A stretch of DNA of 64,000 bases from Salisapilia sapeloensis (lineage: Eukaryota; Oomycota; Peronosporomycetes; Peronosporales; Salisapiliaceae): assembly GCA_023334545.1 (NCBI GenBank), contig JAADVB010000009.1, positions 62,001-126,000 of the forward strand, read 5' to 3'. The position numbers and the translations under genes are program-made. Below are positions 33,765-43,853 of the stretch, in pieces (the first letter of the stretch is position 1; every line of letters starts with the position of its first letter). Below the pieces are notes generated by a model that saw only the letters and a list, made by a program, of their open reading frames with translations, had not been told where the DNA came from and searched no databases.

Positions 33765-35524
33765 ATGGAAGGAGCAGAGACGTCTGGTGGTCATCCGAAT
33801 GGGGTATCGGCTTTACTTAATGCACTCGACTTTTTTGGGAAAGATGACCCGGAAGGAGCGAATAAGTTCAAGACAGTGGCCATGAGAGCGTTGTATGAAC
33901 AAAAGTTGGACGATGAGCTAAAGAAAAGCAAGGAAGATAATGAAAGCTTGCTGAAAGAGAATGCGTCTCTGTCGCAGCGAGTACGAGAGCTGGAAAAAGA
34001 TTTGGAGACCAATATTGATGACCGAGAGCGCGTTTTGGCGTTCAAGACGAAAAAGATTGACGAGTTGATTGGCAAGATGAAAGACTTGGAAGTGATCAAT
34101 GCTTCGCTCTTGGCAACACTACAAGGTGCCGAAGGGCCGACATTTAATGAAGATGGGACGATTTCCATGCCACATAGCTACTCCTCTTCATCCGTTTCGG
34201 TTCAAAGTACTCGTAATTCGATGATGGAAATGATTAAGGCAGGCAAGGGTCTCTTTCATCCGTTGGAAACTTGTCGAGAACAAGAGTACCGACAAAAGTA
34301 TGAAGAGAAGCACTCTGAAGTGCTCCATCTAACACAAGAACTGAAGGAATACGACAATCTGTCGGACGCGATGGCAGAATTTAGAGATGAAAAGAGCCAA
34401 ATGGAAAATGAACGAAAGCAGTTGAAAGATGATTTAGCGAGAGTGCAAAAGGAAAAAGAGGACGAAGTAGCAATGTTGGAACGCAAGCTAGTGACAGAGC
34501 ACATTCGGCTTGCGAAAGAAAAGCAAACTGCGGTTCGTAACACGGAAGAAGCGATGCAGCAGCACATGCTAAAGCAGCTAGATGTGACTACTCAACAGAC
34601 GATAAAAGAGAATGAACGAGTGCAGATTGAACTGCGTTACCAGAATACGCAAGTGGATGAAATGGTACGAAAGATGGAACGACTTGAGCACGAAAATGCT
34701 AGTTTGAAGCAGGATAAGCAGCTTACAGAGATGATCAACAGCGAGATTACCAAAAAGCTAGGTTTCTACCAGCAACTCATAGCCAGGTTACAGAATGAAA
34801 ATCGGCTACTCGCCTCTGTCTCTACTTCTGAAGATAACGATTCGGCGGCTAGCCCCGGTCGCCGGCATTCACCTCGAAAGCCACCACTACCTCTTCTTAA
34901 ATCGCCACGTAGAATGGTGGATGATGATGACATCTTGCGACAGCATGAAAGCACAAGTAGCTTCCATACGAATGAAGGAAACAACCAATTGAATAATGCT
35001 GTCAAAGATCTCGCAGTTCATATCCAGAAGCGAGACTACTTGAAGCATGAAATTGCAGCCATCCTTCAGTCTCATCATGATCATCGCCTTTACCAGGAAG
35101 AAATGCGACGTGAACATCCTGTTCGAAAGCCAACGACACCTATCCAGAAACGAAAGGTGGTGTTGGCAAAGCCAGAAGCCTACTCACCTCGCAACTTTCA
35201 ACGGAGACGGAAGCTTCGAATGAAACCTGTACTTGCTTGTATATATCGCCTTCCTCCTTCTAATAACATGAATACGGCATGTAGACCCGATTAGATGCTT
35301 TCGTACAAGAACACGCTCGCATTCCATCTAGACGGCAAGAGCCTCGGAAGATCAAGGAAAAAGATAAGCAGGAAAAAGTGAATGAGAAGGACACCTGGGT
35401 CGAGGCATCAAATGCATCGAATGGACCCAATATCGAGTTGGTAGTAAAACCACCAACGATCGATACGACAGCTTACTGGAAAGCTAGTAAAGCCCCAACA
35501 ATACCAAATACAGCACGATTTTAG
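33765..35524 (+). CDS. Long coiled-coil protein, unknown
   Basis: Two exons (33765-35228, 35285-35524) give about 567 residues. Long heptad stretches run from about residue 45 to 115 and again from 165 to 370, rich in Glu/Lys/Gln. The middle contains a Ser-rich break (HSYSSSSVSVQS) and a Pro/Arg-rich part (SPGRRHSPRKPPLPLL). The C-terminus ends with Thr/Pro/Lys-rich sequence. The architecture resembles basal body or ciliary coiled-coil proteins, but no diagnostic motif was recognised and function is not assigned. It starts 72 bp after the WD40 gene stop and ends about 50 bp before the convergent glyoxalase II gene. Confidence 0.8.
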
Positions 35525-35576
35525 TGAAAATGAGTGAATAAACAAGTACTTGAGCAAATGTGCTTCTGTTTGTCTC

Positions 35577-36344
35577 TTAAAAAGAATTCTTGGCTTCACG
35601 CAAGATGCCCATGACTTTGACAGGGTCTGTCTCCCCCTTGGCAAAGCGTTGGACACCTGGCGTCGTCACGCGCATGAACGGATTCGTCTTCAATTCGTCT
35701 CCGACTGTCGATGGGATCGTGATTTCATTCTTCTCACGTTGCGCTTTCGCCCACTTCAGCTTGTTCTTAATGTCATCATTATCCGGTTCGACATGCGCCG
35801 CAAACTCCAAGTTCTTTACGGTGTACTCGTGACCACAGTACACTTTCGTGTCTTCTGGTAACTTGGCCACGACGTCATTCAAAGCGTAGTGCATTTCATC
35901 CGGTGAGCCCATGAAGAAGCGTCCACAGCCAGCGACAAAGAGTGTGTCACCAGTGAAAAGCGCGTCTTCACAGTGGTACAGCACATGGCCTCGGGTGTGG
36001 CATGGAGTGAAGTAGACGTTGGCTTCAAAGTCGCCAATCTTTACAGTGTCGTTGTGCTTGAGTTCGTGAGTGACAGCCAAGACACCATCACCACGACCGC
36101 CATAGACTGGAATGTCACGCTTCTCCTGTTGCTTTATAATGTCCAAAAGGTCAGCGTTTCCACCGGCATGATCTGCGTGGCAATGTGTGGTTAAGATAGT
36201 GGAAACTTGGACGTTTTGCTCTTTGGCGACATTGTAGACGGTCTCGGCCTCGACCGGGTCGACTGCCGCAGCCACACTGTTCTTGCGGTCGATGAGAAGG
36301 TAGGAGTAATTGTCCGAAAGAACGGAGATCGGGATCACTTCCAT
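35577..36344 (-). CDS. Glyoxalase II (hydroxyacylglutathione hydrolase)
   Basis: Hydrolyses S-lactoylglutathione to lactate and glutathione, second step of methylglyoxal detoxification. Single exon, 255 residues, the usual length. The metallo-beta-lactamase fold shows all metal ligands: THCHADHAGG, CHTRGH, FTGDTLFVAGCGRFF and YCGHEYT. The C-terminal substrate loop (KLKWAKAQREKN, NPFMR) is typical. The ATG at 36342-36344 (MEVIPISVL) is used; the longer frame begins with TTG. No targeting peptide is visible, so it is probably cytosolic. Confidence 0.95.
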   Translation of the reverse strand: MEVIPISVLSDNYSYLLIDRKNSVAAAVDPVEAETVYNVAKEQNVQVSTILTTHCHADHAGGNADLLDIIKQQEKRDIPVYGGRGDGVLAVTHELKHNDTVKIGDFEANVYFTPCHTRGHVLYHCEDALFTGDTLFVAGCGRFFMGSPDEMHYALNDVVAKLPEDTKVYCGHEYTVKNLEFAAHVEPDNDDIKNKLKWAKAQREKNEITIPSTVGDELKTNPFMRVTTPGVQRFAKGETDPVKVMGILREAKNSF

Positions 36345-36700
36345 TGCTTTCTTTATTGAGCCTAACAAAATAGGAATGAAAGTGAGCTACGTGAAATCTA
36401 ATAGCTTATGGCGGCATGTAGATTTTCTGGTGGTGCAGCTTATGATCCTCCGGATCCTTCTCCGTATTCAATTGTCATTATATGAGTGACGATCACTTGG
36501 AGGATGCAAGAGCACTCAGTTGTACAAGCACACCCTAGAAAATATATGTATGTGTGAATCCAAGATACCTCCAGTTAAACCTGCTTGGATGTGGTTGAGT
36601 CGACGAAGCATGCGCTCGATCAAAATGGAAATCTTGTGTTCGATATGACTCGTAATACCAGTATTTCAGATCACTATATTTTCAGTCAAATGATCTCACA
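36345..36700. other. Intergenic, 0.35 kb
   Basis: The glyoxalase II promoter side and the CFAP99 3' side. AT-rich, no frame of note; TAAAAT-like and ATTATATGAGT stretches only. Confidence 0.35.
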
Positions 36701-39109
36701 TTAAAGATTACTTTGAAAATTGAAGATGCTAAGTGGTACAATATCGGCACACATCTGCTCGAGCTCCTCGACTTGGTTCCCTTGTGCTCCCTCTCTGCGT
36801 CGAGGCGAAGTAAATGGTTCGATAGGGATAGTTGGTGGTTTGACACCGACCGTTTCACGAGCTTGCTGGATGAGTGCGTCCGTTTGCGTCGTTGCATACA
36901 TATTTCGATTCCGTAGTACATCTTTGGCGTGCTGGTACCGATTCCGTTCATGTTGAACCATCAGCTTGACCATTTCATCCTCTTCTTTCAACCTCATGAG
37001 GCAACTTTCTCGGTCTTTTGTCAATGAAGCTAGTTTCGTCTGATCCTCCGCCTGCTTTTCTCCTTTTATCTTTCGAGCATACTCATCACGAAGTGACTTC
37101 TCCCTTTTCCGAACAAACTCGTATGTGATCGCTGCTTGTTTACTAGATGTCTGTCTCGCTTTCACTTCTCTCTCAGCAGCACATTTTAGTTGTTCAAAGT
37201 GTGTGGCCTCTAACATTGTTTTTGCTGCTCCTAACAACCCTCTCTTCTTGGCAATCTCTTCTGCCTCTTGTTTCAATCGAGCAGCATCCTTCTCACGTTG
37301 CTGACGTTGAGCCTGTATCTTTTCATTCAATTTCAGCACTCCTTTCCGATGATTTTCTTCTTCCTGTCTACGTCTATCAGCCAGCATTGCTTTTTTCTTT
37401 CGACGATTTTCTGCTGCAGTTTTCGCTTTCACGACGCGAAGACGAGAGATTGAGCTAGCTTTCTGTTCCAGCTCCATGTCCTTTTGCTGACGGAAAGTTT
37501 GGATCTGCTCTCGACGATCAGCTTCCCACTTTTGTTGCTCTACTTTCACCACCTTTAAACGTTCACGCAGTTCTGCTAGAGACATCTCATCCAGTAGACC
37601 AAGATGTGGACACTCCGTCGGGTCGAAAACAGGAGCATATTCCGGCCGCTCTTTTTCGAGAGCACGAATTTGACGAATAAGCTCTTCTCTTTGAGCTAGC
37701 TCGATTGCATCCTGCTCAAGTTTCTTCTTCCTTGCCTCTTCCAGCATCTCTTTCAATGCGTTATGTTGTCGAGCTTTTTCCTGCTGAATTCGATCCTCAG
37801 CTTCTCGTGGAGCGATCTCTCGATGCTGCTTCACTTCCGTCATCACCTGCCGATACTTGTCCACCAGTTGATCTTCTCCTTCCTTTCGCATAACATCTCG
37901 CTCCCTCGCCATCTCCTTCATCTGATTCGCTACGCTTTGGTTTTCCATTCGAGCTCGATGAGCTGCCTCGATCGCATTCTCTTGGGCCTGCACCATTTCC
38001 AGTCGGCGTTGCTCAATCTTGTCGCGAACCTCAGCAGCATCTTGCTGCTGCATTTTATGCTGCCACTCGTAAAACTCAAATGGATTCCGAAGTCCAACCT
38101 CATATGCCTTTAGTATCTCTGCCTCTTTTGCTTGCTTTTTCTTGATCAAAGCGTCTTCACGAAGGATAGCTGTGGCATTTAACCGGACTTCAGAGTTCTC
38201 CGTCACGGGGGTTTCTTTGAATAGCCAAGATGGCGGTGGTCTTGCTTTAAAGTCAAACTGAAGATGAGCCTCTCGCTCTGCTTCGACTTCCTGTCGTATC
38301 TTTTCCAAGTTACTACTAGCTGTGCTTTCAAATGTAAATTCTCCAGTGCTTTCATACTTTTTCGCGACTTCTTCCTTGACCTTTTGCTTCCGTTCTTCCT
38401 GCTGTTTGGAGATGTCCGCCAGAGTGACTTTATTCAAGGTCGATGGCACAGGTTTCGCCTTGATTCGACTTTCAATTCGTTCTGGCTCAACTGCCTTCCG
38501 AGGCTTTGGCTGTGTCAAATTGAAAGCAACAGGAATTGTCGTTGCTTTCTTCTCTTCTACAACGTCCGATGAAGATGGGGAGGCAGATTGAGATGGTCCG
38601 AACGCTTTGACATGTAACTGCTGAAGAAACTCTTTCATCGGTTCGTCAAATGACTCCATCGTCTTTATAAGCTTTCCATCGACAAAGTCATCATCTAGCA
38701 CTGTCTTCCATTGCTGTGCAATGGGCCCTTCCAGGTTCTTTCGGTCGAACAAGAAGTTCAGGAAAATGTACATGACATTAGCATTCGAAGCATTCACGAA
38801 CGCCATGAACTGTTTCATGCCTTGCTCCAGCATGAACATGGACATGTACGAGATGACTAGTAATGTCGTATAATGCTCTTTTCTATTGACACTACCAGCA
38901 TGGACTTGGAAGAAGTGAGACAGAAGGGACTTGAGGAGAGCTCGATATCGGTAGCAGCCATAGAGAATCTCATGCAGGAGCTGCCGATGGGCTTCCTCCG
39001 GCACTCGGTCTCGTAGAAACTCGTCTGCGTGACTGTCGATGGTAGTCTTCGCCGGATCAAAGGACTTGATCAAGTCTTCTGCAAGTCCTAAGAGCTCCTT
39101 CCGCTTCAT
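36701..39109 (-). CDS. CFAP99: CFAP99-like flagellar protein
   Basis: 802 residues in one exon. The N-terminal about 200 residues match the CFAP99 head (LHEILYGCYRYRALLKSLLSHFF, HYTTLLVISYMSMFMLEQG, FLNFLFDRKNLEGPIAQQW), and the rest is long charged coiled coil rich in Arg/Lys/Glu/Gln (residues about 250-780). CFAP99 is an axoneme-associated protein present in organisms that build motile flagella. Gene fits the zoospore lifestyle implied by centrin and ZMYND12. The ATG is at 39107-39109. It is divergent from nothing close; the RPS23 stop lies 147 bp upstream on the same strand. Confidence 0.75.
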   Translation of the reverse strand: MKRKELLGLAEDLIKSFDPAKTTIDSHADEFLRDRVPEEAHRQLLHEILYGCYRYRALLKSLLSHFFQVHAGSVNRKEHYTTLLVISYMSMFMLEQGMKQFMAFVNASNANVMYIFLNFLFDRKNLEGPIAQQWKTVLDDDFVDGKLIKTMESFDEPMKEFLQQLHVKAFGPSQSASPSSSDVVEEKKATTIPVAFNLTQPKPRKAVEPERIESRIKAKPVPSTLNKVTLADISKQQEERKQKVKEEVAKKYESTGEFTFESTASSNLEKIRQEVEAEREAHLQFDFKARPPPSWLFKETPVTENSEVRLNATAILREDALIKKKQAKEAEILKAYEVGLRNPFEFYEWQHKMQQQDAAEVRDKIEQRRLEMVQAQENAIEAAHRARMENQSVANQMKEMARERDVMRKEGEDQLVDKYRQVMTEVKQHREIAPREAEDRIQQEKARQHNALKEMLEEARKKKLEQDAIELAQREELIRQIRALEKERPEYAPVFDPTECPHLGLLDEMSLAELRERLKVVKVEQQKWEADRREQIQTFRQQKDMELEQKASSISRLRVVKAKTAAENRRKKKAMLADRRRQEEENHRKGVLKLNEKIQAQRQQREKDAARLKQEAEEIAKKRGLLGAAKTMLEATHFEQLKCAAEREVKARQTSSKQAAITYEFVRKREKSLRDEYARKIKGEKQAEDQTKLASLTKDRESCLMRLKEEDEMVKLMVQHERNRYQHAKDVLRNRNMYATTQTDALIQQARETVGVKPPTIPIEPFTSPRRREGAQGNQVEELEQMCADIVPLSIFNFQSNL

Positions 39110-39255
39110 GATTTTCGAGTATATGTACGTATATATTTATAGACCAAGAAAGAAACCAAGTATGGAACCAGAGATCCTATTTGTTCATTCCGGCCGATGC
39201 CAAGCACGACGTTTATGCAGGTCTTCCTACATTGAGGTTTATAACCTACGACAGC

Positions 39256-39879
39256 TTACGAACGCGGCTTCTCCTTCTTCTCCTTGTAGAGCGCAAGCAG
39301 ACCGACGCCAGAGACCTTGACGACCTTGAATCGGACACCGGGGATATCACCAACGGCGTGACCACGACGACCGAAACCGGCGATCAGGACTTCGTCGTTT
39401 TCGTCGACGAAGTTGAGGCAGCCATCACGCGGGACGAAGGCAGCAATCTTCTTCGAGTTCTTGATCAGCTGCACACGCGCACACTTACGAATGGCAGAGT
39501 TCGGCTGCTTGGCTTCGATACCACTACAAACACGAATGAGATGGATGACAATGCCGGTAGGAGGATTCTAAAGTACATTTTCTCGAGGACGATGCCCTTG
39601 GCCATGGAAGCACCACCAAGCGGGTTGGCCTTCATAGCCGTAATGGAGTGGCTCTTTTTGTAAGACTATAAAAATCAAACACGTTAGTCTCTACGTCCAT
39701 CCAATGCATGGTAAAGGTAACTACCTTCTGTGCCCAACGCTGCGCACGGCGGTGGACGCGGAGCTTACGAGCGCAACGGATTCCGGAAGGTTTGTCTACG
39801 TCATCGTCAGTTTATGTCCCTGCTGCAATACCTCCTCATGAATGGAGGTAGAAACGATGGCGAACGTACGCTTGCCCAT
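39256..39879 (-). CDS. RPS23: 40S ribosomal protein S23 (uS12)
   Basis: Component of the 40S decoding centre. Four exons, 39879-39870 (only 10 nt, MGK plus one base), 39795-39725, 39665-39577 and 39523-39256, give 145 residues. The join restores [51 protein letters not shown] and the conserved [11 protein letters not shown] loop, where the proline is the known hydroxylation site in other eukaryotes. The C-terminus ends KEKKEKPRS. The very short first exon and the three introns near the start are typical for ribosomal protein genes. Its promoter is shared with the small membrane protein gene 160 bp away. Confidence 0.95.
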
Positions 39880-40040
39880 GATAGAAGGAGGTCTCTGGAA
39901 AGTGAGTGAGCAAAGTCGTGTACGAGCTCGAAAATGACTGGATGCCAAAGAGACCATTTCTAACAGATTTTCATAACGGTTAGTTTCGATCTGAGTCAAG
40001 CCAATCGGACGAGAGGGGGTGTCTGATAAAAGAAAAGAAT

Positions 40041-40349
40041 ATGGCCAAGAAGAAGAGCAAGGTCAAGACTGAGGTGACGCCGGCCAAGACCGAGATGACG
40101 CCGGCCGAGTCCGAGCAGGCGGGCAGCATGACTTGGCAGACGCAGCTGAGTATCGTCATCATCACTTCCTTCTTGGCGCAGCGAATTTGGATCTTGAGAG
40201 AGTTTTTCACGCAAGACTTGTACACGGATGAGCAGACGCCGATGGAGAGAAATTTGATTCAGGGATTCGAGTTCGTCGTTACTATGGGCATCGTCGTGCT
40301 TGTCGGATTTATCGTTGGCAAGGTCATTTCAAAGTTTGCTGGAGAGTAA
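40041..40349 (+). CDS. Small two-pass membrane protein, unknown
   Basis: 102 residues. A Lys/Thr/Glu-rich head is followed by two hydrophobic stretches (about residues 33-51, LSIVIITSFLAQRIWIL, and 76-96, VVTMGIVVLVGFIVGKV). The N-terminus (MAKKKSKVKTE) is charged and would stay cytosolic. It starts 161 bp from RPS23 in divergent orientation, so the two may be co-expressed. No family was recognised; size and layout fit small ER or mitochondrial proteins. Confidence 0.6.
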   Translation: MAKKKSKVKTEVTPAKTEMTPAESEQAGSMTWQTQLSIVIITSFLAQRIWILREFFTQDLYTDEQTPMERNLIQGFEFVVTMGIVVLVGFIVGKVISKFAGE

Positions 40350-41868
40350 TGTAGCAAAGTTTCCGTGTCAATATTCTTGCCTCGTTCAAGTGGATAGTCA
40401 GCTTCATACTTTGACAAGAAGATTGGATCGGCTTCTCGGGTTGAGTGCTGTGCACCAATTACATGGAATGAAAGGGCATTTTAAGTTGTGAACTAAAGAT
40501 GATTATCTATGTCTTACTCCAGCGACCATTATAATTGTCATTCCATCAGTCTATGTCGAAGTTGGCATGAATCGTTTTAGTCATAGTCGATCAAATGGTC
40601 AGTTGGTATGGCACGCTCAGTCAAGGTTACTCTGCAAATACGGATTGATAAAATTCGCATATAATCACTTACCTCTTAGTAGAGGATACCAGTTCAAGAG
40701 TGTACTCAATTTGCAAAACTAGATAAGCAGACTTATTGCTATCCTTAGTAGTCGAGATATTTTGATCACCACAAAGCTGCCCATCTTATCATGCTTTATG
40801 CAGATTGAGTTGCTGTTGTAGTAAAGCATTGTTGTACCGTTCTATTGCATCATTGCGATACTCCATTAACTACGGATTCAGGCATGCTTATCGTATGAGC
40901 ATGACAATTTCGAAAGTCTATCAATAGGTACGTAGGAACGGTGGAGCGGGCTAACAGAAGGATGCAGCAGCCTAGACTTTTCAAAAACATACTTCCAAAG
41001 GGTAAAATTTTGGCTAACATTCATGCAGTCGAAGTTTTCATGACCACAATCGTACGTTTTCATAGCTGAGATGAGGGCATTCAGGTAAATCAAACAGGCT
41101 TCCTCAATCAGTAGTCTATTTAAATCAAGAATAGATAACTGGAAGCAAATGTGGCACCAATCAAGTAACTATCCTTGTCTCCAAGTGGCAAAAATACTTT
41201 CAACGATCATCTAATCATGTACGGGCGATCATGTCTAGAAGATGTGTACTGCTTCGTATTTTTAATTATCTCGGCTAGTGTACGCACAGCGCTGCGTAGA
41301 GCAGCAGCGCAGTCAAATAGAAAATATCCATGTGTGTGTACTCGAATCGGATCCGAAATGGTATTTACTTGCTTCCCAGGATGCAACTTTAAATCCAAAT
41401 GAAAGAAGTATAGGTCCGAACATATTATAAAGCTAAGCACAATTAACACAATCTATTTGATCTATTCTTTAGTCTTTATCTTCCGACATCATCCACACGT
41501 ACCATAAGTTTTGCCTGGGTATAGCGCTAATGCAGAGTTTCCGAAGAAGACGTATATGGGCTTGTAGCAAACCAAGTGTTCCACAAACGGCTTCTCATGC
41601 CGCGCACGGACAAGAATAGCTACATTTGTACAAGTAAATATGAACAGAATTGCCGATGCGCTTCTACTTGAGAAGATTGACAAGTTCTGGTTCATGCACG
41701 TTGAAGTTTCGATGAAATCCAAATTTCTAAGCTGATCTAATCAGTTGGTCTTTCTTTCAATATGTCATCAACAACAAAATCGATCAACATGATCGACGTC
41801 GGACATGGAATTTTCGGATCGTATCGCAGCTCATTATTCAATCTTCTTTGACTGCGCTGACAACGAAC
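40350..41868. other. Intergenic, 1.5 kb
   Basis: AT-rich. Minus-strand frames at 40878-41093, 41207-41449 and 41489-41722 (71-80 codons) show no domain or codon signal, and none begins with a signal peptide. Nothing else was seen. Confidence 0.4.
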
Positions 41869-42628
41869 ATGGTTTTGAAACTCTACGCCAACCTCAAAAG
41901 CCAGCCTTGTCGTGCAGGTACTTGAAAGGCAATCAAATATGATATACGACGTCAATAACATCCGAATGCAGTCGCATGGATTGCTCAGCTGAAAGGCCTT
42001 AAGCATGAGATTATCACTACGTACCCGCCTCAGAGAACGACTCAGGAGTTCTGGAAGGTCAATCCCAATGGTCTTGTTCCGGCGATTGATGATGAGGGAT
42101 TCAGCCTGTTTGAAGGGTATGCTTATTTATAAAGCGCTTGGATATGCCTCGATCTAATCCGTGCACAGTAATGCGATCCTAACATATCTTGCAAACAAGC
42201 ATGGATGGTCGGATCTGTATCCAGAAGAAGTTCAAAAACGAGCAAAGGTTGACCAGTATTTGCATTGGCATCACGCCAATGCTCGAAAATGCACGACGCA
42301 TGTGATCCATCCTATGCTGCATCAGCAACAAGGTGTTGCCACTAAGGAAGAAGATGAACTGGAGAAGAAAAAGGCAGAAACGATTGGGCAGTGTGTGGAA
42401 AAGTTACAGCACTTTATGGGCGATCCGTACATTGCCGGCACGAACGAGCCGACTCTGGCGGATTTCAGTTGCTATACTGAGTTTGACCAGATTAAGAGTT
42501 TAGGCATCTTTGACTTTTCCAAGTATCCGCAATTTGACGCCTGGATGAAGCGAATGGAAAATATGCCGCTGCACAAGGAGATTCATGAGACAATGGAGGA
42601 TTTCCTCACGACGAACAATTTAAAGTAA
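41869..42628 (+). CDS. Theta-like glutathione S-transferase, intron-containing copy
   Basis: Conjugates glutathione to electrophiles. Three exons (41869-41917, 41972-42116, 42169-42628) give 217 residues. N-terminal thioredoxin-like fold: LYANLKSQPCRA, VNPNGLVPAIDD, FEGNAILTYLANK; the C-terminal helical domain has YLHWHHANARK and ADFSCYTEFDQI. This resembles theta-class enzymes, in which a Ser rather than Tyr activates glutathione; Ser in SQPCR fits that. Tandem with the intronless copy 350 bp downstream, about 55 percent identical by eye. Confidence 0.9.
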
Positions 42629-42977
42629 AACTTCACGAGCACTTTTGTGAAACAAATGAAATGGAAGCAAATCTTTTCTTTGACAAGCTATAATGACTAT
42701 ATCTTCGGATCAACATCCGTTACACATACATCATCGCTGATGACGAATCATGCCAATTGCTACCTTTTAGACACTAAAACAGTGGTTTCACAGGAATGTT
42801 GACATCATCGAGAGCAGGTATAGTTTCGCCAAGTAGAGACCGTCGTCCATCGTAAAGGACACCGGATAGCTAACAATAGTTTACTAGAATTCTGTCTCGG
42901 CTGCTCTGTTTTGTCATCTCTGCGTCGCAACCGCCACGTGACCTCACTTTTCGATCTGCAGTCTACTACTCACCACG
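42629..42977. promoter_or_regulatory. Spacer and promoter between tandem GST genes
   Basis: About 350 bp. The last 40 bp carry the initiator-like TCACTTT and GC-rich leader of the second copy. No frame is present. Confidence 0.4.
42944..42950 (+). promoter_or_regulatory. Initiator-like element of second GST
   Basis: TCACTTT fits the oomycete Inr consensus YCAYTYY, 27 bp before the ATG at 42978, and is followed by TTCG, a flanking promoter-like pyrimidine/TTTNC context. Confidence 0.45.
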
Positions 42978-43631
42978 ATGTCTGTCAAATTTTACGGAAA
43001 CTACATTAGCCAGCCTTGCCGCTCGGTCCTATGGGTGCTCAAGTCCAAGGGTGTCGACTTTGACATGGAAACCATGAACTTTGGCTCGGAGATGTTCAAG
43101 AGCCCAGAATTCACCGGCATGAACCCCAACGGTCTCGTCCCGGTCCTCAAGGACGGCGATTTCTCCATGTTCGAAGGACTGGCCATCCTCCAGTACCTTG
43201 CTGAAAAGTTCCAGTGGACGGACCTCTACCCGGAGGACATCCAGAAGCGCGCCAAGGTCCAGCAGTACATGCACTGGCACCACACGGGTGCTCGCAAGAT
43301 GACGCTCGAGGTCGTTCGTCCGCTCCTCATGAAGTCTGCTGGCGCTGCCACGGAAGAGCACCTCAAGATGCTTGAGAAGAAGGATGAGACTATCACCAAG
43401 TACGTTGAGCTCATGGAAAAGTTCCTCGTGAAGCCGTACATTGCCGAGACGGAGGAGCCGACGATTGCCGATTACGCTGCATACTGTGAGTTTGACCAGT
43501 TGGAAGCACTCAAGCTGTTCGACTTCAGCAAGTATCCCGCCTTCTCGGCCTGGTTGGAGCGTATGAAGACTCTGCCCATGCACGATGAAGTCGGTGCGGA
43601 CATGCGTAACTTCTTTGGCGGATCCAAGTAG
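42978..43631 (+). CDS. Theta-like glutathione S-transferase, intronless copy
   Basis: 217 residues, single exon. Thioredoxin-like half: SVKFYGNYISQPCRSVLWVL, MNPNGLVPVLKD, MFEGLAILQYLAEK; helical half: QYMHWHHTGARK, ADYAAYCEFDQLEAL. Same length and order as the upstream copy but without its two introns, and with clearly GC-richer third positions (ctc, gtc, aag, tac), as in highly expressed oomycete genes. That difference suggests either expression-driven codon selection or duplication through an RNA copy. A detoxification role is inferred from the family. Confidence 0.95.
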   Translation: MSVKFYGNYISQPCRSVLWVLKSKGVDFDMETMNFGSEMFKSPEFTGMNPNGLVPVLKDGDFSMFEGLAILQYLAEKFQWTDLYPEDIQKRAKVQQYMHWHHTGARKMTLEVVRPLLMKSAGAATEEHLKMLEKKDETITKYVELMEKFLVKPYIAETEEPTIADYAAYCEFDQLEALKLFDFSKYPAFSAWLERMKTLPMHDEVGADMRNFFGGSK

Positions 43632-43853
43632 AGATAAGACAAACCTATCATCGCTCTGAATGTTTTCATGAGCATGTTTACTTTTAATTTTAGTTCATTG
43701 TCCGTTGCATGCAGTTTGTCGCTGCATCATCCCATAGTCCGCGGTGGTTTCTACGAGGAGATATCGAGGACTTGAAACTTCTTCCCACCCGTTCGGTAGA
43801 CTTTTTATCCATCTCCTGATTCTCCTAGGAAGGACTAGAGGCAAGCACTGGCA

